Assembly (NCBI RefSeq): GCF_002288925.2
Contig: NW_022098050.1
Span: 9,672,884 to 9,736,883, forward strand
Reading direction: 5' to 3'
DNA length: 64,000 nt
Origin: Delphinapterus leucas
Taxonomy: Eukaryota > Chordata > Mammalia > Artiodactyla > Monodontidae
Part shown: piece by piece, positions 58,855-64,000 of the stretch
How positions within the stretch are numbered: position 1 is the first letter of the stretch
How the letters are laid out: every line of letters starts with the position of its first letter
Notes under the pieces: generated by a model
Told to the model about the DNA's origin: nothing
What the model saw: only the letters and a program-made list of their open reading frames with translations
Database searches by the model: none
Made by a program: the position numbers and the translations under genes

Positions 58855-59622
58855 GAAGAGTCAGGTGGACCTCGCTTCCCTGTGCCCAACTTTTCATAGG
58901 CTGGAAAGCAAAGCTTGAGAAACTTGACATTGTCTTGGGCAGGGTGTGTGTAGCAACAGGTCAAAGAAAAAGAGGAAGAAAACGTGCTCTCAGCTACAGG
59001 GGGTTCTGGCTGAGTTGCTTTTGTCTTGTGGGCTTCTGTTGGGTTTGCTGTTTCCCCCCAGAAGACCGCTGTGTGGGCTTAGAGGCAGCTTGCTCCCTGC
59101 CAGATGGGTGATGGAAGTCTAAACATGAAGCAGCAGTGTGGCTGACAAGGTCTTGGTGCTCCAGCAAGGTGTCAGGCCTGAGCCTCTGAGGAGAGCCCAG
59201 TTCAGGAAATTGGACCACAACAGACCTCCCGGCCCCATGTAATATCAATTGTCGAGAGCTCTCCCAGAGATCTCCAGCTCAACGTTAAGACCCAACTCCA
59301 CTCACTGACCAGCAAGCTCCAGTGCTGGACACCACATGCCAAACAACTAGCAAGACAGGAACACAACCCCACACATGAGCAGAGAGTCTGATGAAGATCA
59401 TAAGTTCACAGACACCCCAAAACACACCACCAGATGTGGCCCTGCCCACCAGAAAGATAAGATCCAGCCTCATCCACCAGAACACAGGCACCAGTCTCCA
59501 CCAGGAAGCCTACACAACCCAATGAAACAGCCGTACCCACTGGAGGCAGACACCAAAAACAATGGGAAATACAAACCAGTGGCCTGCAAAAATGAGACCC
59601 CAAACACAGTAAGTAAAGCAAA
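58855..59622 (+). promoter_or_regulatory. L1 5' UTR (internal promoter region)
   Basis: GC-richer leader of the composite L1, directly upstream of ORF1. The 141-aa and 83-aa frames through it and the overlapping minus-strand frames have no domain and are not genes. Confidence 0.7.
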
Positions 59623-60515
59623 ATGAGAAGACTGAGAAATACACAGCAGATGAAGGAGCAAGATAAAAACCCACCAGACCAAACAAATGAAGAGGAAATA
59701 GGCAGTCTACCTGAAAAGGAATTCAGAGTAATGATAGTAAAGGTGATCCAAAATCTTGGAGGTACAAAGGAGAAAATACAGAAAACATTTAACAAGAACC
59801 TAGAAGAACTAAAGAGCAAACAAACAATGATGAACAACACAATAAATGAAATCAAAAATACTCTAGAAGGAATTGATAGCAGAATAACTGAGGCAGAAAA
59901 TGGATAAGTGACCTGGAAGATAAAATAGTGGAAATAACTATTGCCGAGCAGAATAAAGAAGAAAGAATGAAAAGAATTGAGTACAGTCTCAGAGACCTAT
60001 GAGACAATATCAAATGCACCAACATTCGAATTACAGGGGTCCCAGAAGAAGAAGAGAGAAAAAGAAAGGGACTGAGAAAATATTTGAAGAGATTATAGTT
60101 GAAAACATCCCTAGTTAGGGAAAGGAAATAGTCAATCAAGACCAGGAAGCACAGAGAGTCCCATACAGGATAAATCCAAGGAGAAACACGCTGACACATA
60201 TTAATCAAACTATCAAAAATTAAATACAAAGAAAAAATATTAAAATCAGCAAGGTAAAAGTAACAAATTACATACAAGGGAATCCCCATAAGGTTAACAG
60301 CTGATCTTTCAGCAGAAACTCTGCAAGCAAGAAGGGAGTGGCAGGACATACTTAAAGTGATGAAGGAGAAAAACCTACAACCAAGATTACTGTACCCAGC
60401 AAGGATCTCGTTCAGATTTGATGGAGAAATTAAAACATTTACAGACAAGCAAAAGCTAAGAGAATTCAGGACCACCAAACCAGCCTTACAGCAAATGCTA
60501 AGGCAACTTCTCTAG
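59623..60515 (+). pseudogene. L1 ORF1 remnant, full span
   Basis: ORF1p is the L1 RNA-binding chaperone that trimerises by a coiled coil. Start ATG at 59623; the expected stop is TAG at 60513-60515, about 297 codons. The coiled-coil part (59623-59907) is open and rich in Glu, Lys and Leu. A small deletion near 59905 shifts frame, further stops occur near 60000-60120, and the C-terminal domain is still readable (a GIPIRLTADLSAETLQ-like segment at about 60280-60330, then LQPRLLYPARISFRF at about 60378-60422). 58 bp separate it from the ORF2 start. Non-functional. Confidence 0.8.
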
Positions 60516-60573
60516 GCAGGAAACACAAGACAAGGAAAAGATTTACAAAAACAAATCCAAAACAATTAAGAAA

Positions 60574-61604
60574 ATGGGAATACAAACATACATATCGATA
60601 ATTACCTTAAATGTAAATGGATTAAATGCTCCCAACAAAAGACACAGATTGGCTGAATGGATACAAAAACAAGACCCATATATATACTGTCTACAAGAGA
60701 CCCACTTCAGACCTAGGGACACATACAGACTGAAAGTGAGGGGATGGAAAAAGATATTCCATGCAAATGGAAACCAAAAGAAAGCTGGAGTAGCAATTCT
60801 CATATCAGACAAAACAGACTTTAAATAAAGACTATTACAAGAGACACAGAAGGACACTACATAATGATCAAGGGATCGATCCAAGAAGAAGATATAACAA
60901 TTGTAAATATTTATGAACCCAACACGGGAGCACCTCAATACCTAAGGCAAATGCTAACAGCCATAAAAGGGGAAATCGACAGTAACACAATCATAGTAGG
61001 GGACTTTAACACCCCACTTTCACCAATGGACAGATCAACCAAGATGAAAATAAATAAGGAAAAACAAGCTTTAAATGACATATTAAACAAGATGGATTTA
61101 ATTGATATTTATAGGACATTCCATCCAAAAACAACAGAATACACTTTCTTCTCTAGTGCTCATGGAACATTCTCCAGGATAGATCATATCTTGGGTCACA
61201 AACCAAGCCTTGGTAAATTTAAGAAAATTGAAATCGTATCAAGTATCTTTTTCTGAACACAATACTATGAGACTACATTTCAATTACATGAAAAAATCTG
61301 TAAAAAATACAAACACATGGAGGATAAACAGTACGCTACTAAATAACCAAGAGATCACTGAAGAAATCAAAGGGGAAATCAAAAAATACATAAAAACAAA
61401 TGAAATGAAAACACGATGACCCAAAACCTATGGGATGCAGCAAAAGCAGTTTTAGAGGAAAGTTTATAGCAATACAACCCTACCTCAAGAAACAAGAAAC
61501 ATCTCGAATAAGCAACCTACACTTACATCTAAAGCAATTAGAGAAAGAAGAACAAAAAAACCCCAAAGTTAGCAGAAGGAAAAAAGTTATAAAAATCAGA
61601 TCAG
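60574..61604 (+). pseudogene. L1 ORF2 N-terminal part (endonuclease) remnant
   Basis: The ATG at 60574 opens the APE-like endonuclease. Readable motifs are ITLNVNGLNAPNKRHR near the start, LQETHF (catalytic Glu), VGDFNTPLSP (catalytic Asp/Asn) and SRIDHILGH. A 1-nt deletion gives a stop near 60826. A second frameshift near 61245 precedes the last catalytic box, which reads S-E-H-N rather than S-D-H-N at about 61252-61263. The frame ends at the inversion junction. Confidence 0.85.
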
Positions 61605-61821
61605 ATATTCTCTCCCATTCTGAGGGTTGTCTTTTGGTCTTGTTTATGGTTTCCTTTGCTGTGCAAAAGCTTTGAAGTTTCATTAGGTCCCATTTGTTTA
61701 TTTTTGTTTTTATTTCCATTTCTCTAGGAGGTGGGTCAAAAAGGGTCTTGCTGTGATGTATGTCATAGAGTGTTCTGCCTATGTTTTCCTCTAAGAGTTT
61801 GATAGTTTCTGGCCTTACATT
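61605..61821 (-). pseudogene. Inverted ORF2 piece inside the composite L1
   Basis: On the minus strand this encodes the ORF2 stretch that includes [18 protein letters not shown] and [14 protein letters not shown], equivalent to about 38200-38420 of the other L1. It is the segment that should lie immediately 5' of part C, but reversed in place. The right junction shares ATT with the resuming sequence. Confidence 0.88.
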
Positions 61822-61857
61822 GCAAATGAAGGAACTGATAAAGGATTAATCTCCAAA

Positions 61858-62460
61858 ATGTACAAGCAGCACACGCAGCTCAATAGCAAAAAAACAAACA
61901 ACCCAATCCAAAAATGGGCAGAAGACCTAAATAGATATTTCTACAAAGAAGATATACAGATTGCCAACAAACACATGAAAGAGTGCTCAACATCATTTAT
62001 CATTAGAGAAATGCAAATCAAAACTACAATGAGATATCATGTCACACCAGTCAGAATGGCCATCATTAAAAAATCTAGAAACAATAAATGCTGGAGAGGG
62101 TGTGGAGAAAAGGGAACACTCTTGCACTCTTGGTGGGAATGTAAATTGATACAGCCACTATGGAGGACAGTATGGAGGTTCCTTACAAAACTAAAAATAG
62201 AATTACTATACGACCCAGCAATCCCACTACTAGGCGCATACCCTGAGAAAACCATAATTCAAAAAGAGTCATGTACCAAAATGTTCATTGCAGCTCTATT
62301 TACAATAGCCAGGACATGGAAGCAACTTAAATGTCCATCAACAGATGAATGTATAAAGAAGATGTGGCACATATATACAATGGAATATTACTCAGCCCTG
62401 AAAAGAAATGAAATTGAGCTATTTGTAATGAGGTGGATGGACCTAGAGTCTGTCATATAG
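61858..62460 (+). pseudogene. L1 ORF2 C-terminal open segment, 200 codons
   Basis: An intact reading of the ORF2 C-terminus: [26 protein letters not shown], the Cys-rich box [10 protein letters not shown] and the [19 protein letters not shown] segment, ending at a stop at 62458-62460. It is only open because the element is fairly young; without RT it has no function. Confidence 0.85.
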
Positions 62461-62872
62461 AGTGAAGTAAGTCAGAAAGAGAAAGACAAATACTGTATGC
62501 TAACACATATATATGGAATTTAAGAAAAAAAATGTCATGAAGAATCTAGGGGTAAGACAGGAATAAAGACACAGACCTACTAGAGAATGGACTTGAGGAT
62601 ATGGGGAGGGGGAAGGATAAGCTGTGACAAAGTGAGAGAGTGGCATGGACATATATACACTACCAAACGTAAGGTAGATAGCTAGTGGGAAGCAGCCGCA
62701 TAGCACAGGGAGATGAGCTCGGTGCTTTGTGACCACCTAGTGGGTTGGGATAGGGAGTGTGGGAGGGAGAAGCAAGAGAGAGGAGATATGGGGATATATG
62801 TATATGTATAGCTGATTCACTTTGTTATACAGCAGAAACTAACAATTATACTCCAATAAAGATCTTGAAAAA

Positions 62873-63221
62873 AAAAGATACCCTTGAAAAAATAAATAAA
62901 AATATTATAGAATTTACCCCAAAAAAGGATGTTGCTCCACTATCTTCTGACTACATTTTTACAAATGAGAAACCTTTCGTCATTTTTATTTCTCTGTTTG
63001 TAACATGTCTTTTTTTTTACGCTTCTGGCTGCTTTTAAGGTTTTCTCTCTTTGTCACTGATTTTGAGCAATTCGATTGTGATGTGCCTTGGTATAGTTTT
63101 CTTTATATTTCTTTTGTTTGAGATTTATCGAGCTGAATATGTAGGCTGATGTCATTCATGTCTCTACAAAACTTTTTGAACATATGGATTATAGTTACAT
63201 TAACTTTTTAATAAATAAAAA
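62873..63221 (-). mobile_element. Old L1M fragment trapped in the composite L1
   Basis: Antisense L1M sequence of the ORF1/junction type ('gcttctggctgcttttaagg', 'attcgattgtgatgtgcctt'), similar to the region near 49.1-49.4 kb. It lies between two L1 3' ends and inside the TSD pair. Confidence 0.65.
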
Positions 63222-63447
63222 TAGATAGCTAGTTGGAAGCAGCTGCATAGCACAGGGAGATTAGCTCGGTGCTTTGTGACCACCTAGAGGGGTGGGATAG
63301 GGAGGGTGGGCAGGAGATGCAAGAGGGTGGGGATATGGGGATATATGTATACGTATAGCTGATTCACCTTGTTATACAGCAGAAACTAACACAAGAATGT
63401 AAAGCAATTATGCTCCAATAAAGATGTTTTAAAAAAATCTAATTTGG

Positions 63448-64000
63448 AGTAATACCAACTTAATTTCAACAATATACAGAAAATTGGTTCAATATACCTC
63501 CATTTCCTCCTCTTTCTTTGTGCAATTATTGATAGGCAAATTATATCTTTATACATCTTATCAACACAATTTAAAAATTATTGTTTTATGCAGTTGTCTT
63601 TCAAGTCAAATTAAGAAGAAAATAGGAGCAAACAAAAATACATTAATATTGTCTTTTTTTTTTTTTTTTTTTTTTTTGTGGTACACGGTCCTCTCACTGT
63701 TGTGACCTCTTCTGCCGTGGAGCACAGGCTCCGGACGCGCAGGCTCAGCGGCCATGGCTCACGGGCCCAGCCGCTCCGTGGCATATGGGATCCTCCCGGA
63801 CCGGGGCACGAACCCGTGTCCCCTGCATCGGCAGGCAGACTCCCTACCACTGTGCCACCGGGGAAGCCCTAATATTGTCTTTTATATTTATCTGTGCAAT
63901 CAGTCTTTCCAGTGCTCTTTATTTCTTCTTGTCAACTTAAGCTGATGTCTAGTATCCTTTCATTTCAGCCTGAAGAGCTCCTTTAAGAATTTCTTGTAGG
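63448..64000 (-). mobile_element. Old L1M (L1MB/MC type), right part, cut by window end
   Basis: Continues the minus-strand L1M broken at 58834. The last bases ('aatttcttgtagg') are typical antisense sequence of the ORF1-ORF2 region. Interrupted by a CHR SINE. Confidence 0.65.
63658..63869 (-). mobile_element. Cetacean CHR-2-like SINE
   Basis: Reverse-oriented copy with a long T tract. Perfect 14-bp TSD TAATATTGTCTTTT at 63644-63657 and 63870-63883. Confidence 0.94.

Larger units (their letters stand above)
58855..63427 (+). mobile_element. Complex composite L1 insertion
   Basis: Bounded by perfect copies of AAAAAAATCTAATTTGG at 58838-58854 and 63431-63447. The match extends to 20 bp with the preceding TTT, so the target fits the L1 endonuclease consensus TT/AAAA. 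Parts: A, plus strand, 5' UTR, ORF1 and endonuclease (58855-61604); B, inverted ORF2 piece (61605-61821); C, plus-strand ORF2 C-terminus and 3' UTR with AATAAA at 62855-62860 and an A-run (61822-62872); D, 349 bp of old L1M sequence in antisense (62873-63221); E, a second L1 3' end with AATAAA at 63417-63422 (63222-63427). About 2 kb of ORF2 including RT is missing between A and B. Confidence 0.9.

Noticed and set aside
59406..60478. 149-aa and 208-aa hydrophobic minus-strand frames resembling membrane proteins
   Set aside because: They are the antisense of A-rich L1 5' UTR and ORF1; A-rich sense gives Phe/Leu/Ser-rich antisense by composition alone.

Overview
The window looks like nuclear DNA of a cetacean (whale or dolphin). 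It carries at least eleven tRNA-derived SINEs of the CHR type, including the roughly 205-bp form that starts GGGCTTCCCTGGTGGCGCAG and ends GCATACCGCAAAA. Its young L1 elements have the cetartiodactyl 3' end (CTCCAATAAAGATGTTTAAAA). I saw no BovB LINE, which a ruminant should have. Older mammal-wide repeats (MIR, MER5A, MER20, MLT1/MST LTRs, L1M) form the background. The species call is inference from repeat families; no species-specific gene is visible.

I found no intact host protein-coding gene, no convincing host exon, no tRNA or rRNA gene and no CRISPR or other prokaryote-like system. The only recognisable host coding sequence is a dead processed copy of a mu-class glutathione S-transferase (about 3.97-5.11 kb). 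All long reading frames are decayed L1 ORF1/ORF2, SINE read-through or chance frames. The window is best read as an intergenic or intronic stretch, about half made of transposons.

Layout. 0-9.6 kb: L1 3' end, a CHR SINE, a hAT MITE, old L1 pieces, the GSTM pseudogene and two MaLR LTRs. 9.6-17.6 kb: MER5A, CHR SINEs, a deleted old L1 on the minus strand (12.6-15.4 kb) and a MIR split by an MLT1 LTR. 18.2-20.1 kb: a young 5'-truncated L1 on the minus strand with a perfect 16-bp target-site duplication (TSD). 21.5-22.3 kb: a TCTA repeat, MER20, MIR and an isolated L1 5' end. 25.2-32.3 kb: an old, nearly full-length plus-strand L1 carrying a small retrocopy, two younger L1 tails and a CHR SINE. 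36.8-39.7 kb: a younger plus-strand L1 hit by a CHR SINE. 43.9-50.7 kb: an old, nearly full-length minus-strand L1 carrying a solo LTR and a SINE with a strange tail. 53.0-53.6 kb: an AT-rich single-copy block that could be a conserved regulatory element. 55.0-57.2 kb: an old L1 hit by a younger L1 tail that contains a 100-N gap flanked by an exact 125-bp duplication. 57.5-64.0 kb: an old minus-strand L1 hit by a structurally complex L1 between perfect TSDs.

The most notable object is that last insertion (58855-63427). It has a plus-strand 5' half, an inverted 217-bp ORF2 piece, a plus-strand 3' end with its own tail, 349 bp of foreign old-L1 sequence and a second L1 3' end, all inside one TSD pair. 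It fits twin priming plus template switching plus 3' transduction, or a later rearrangement. Family names come from recall of consensus sequences and could not be checked by a search here.
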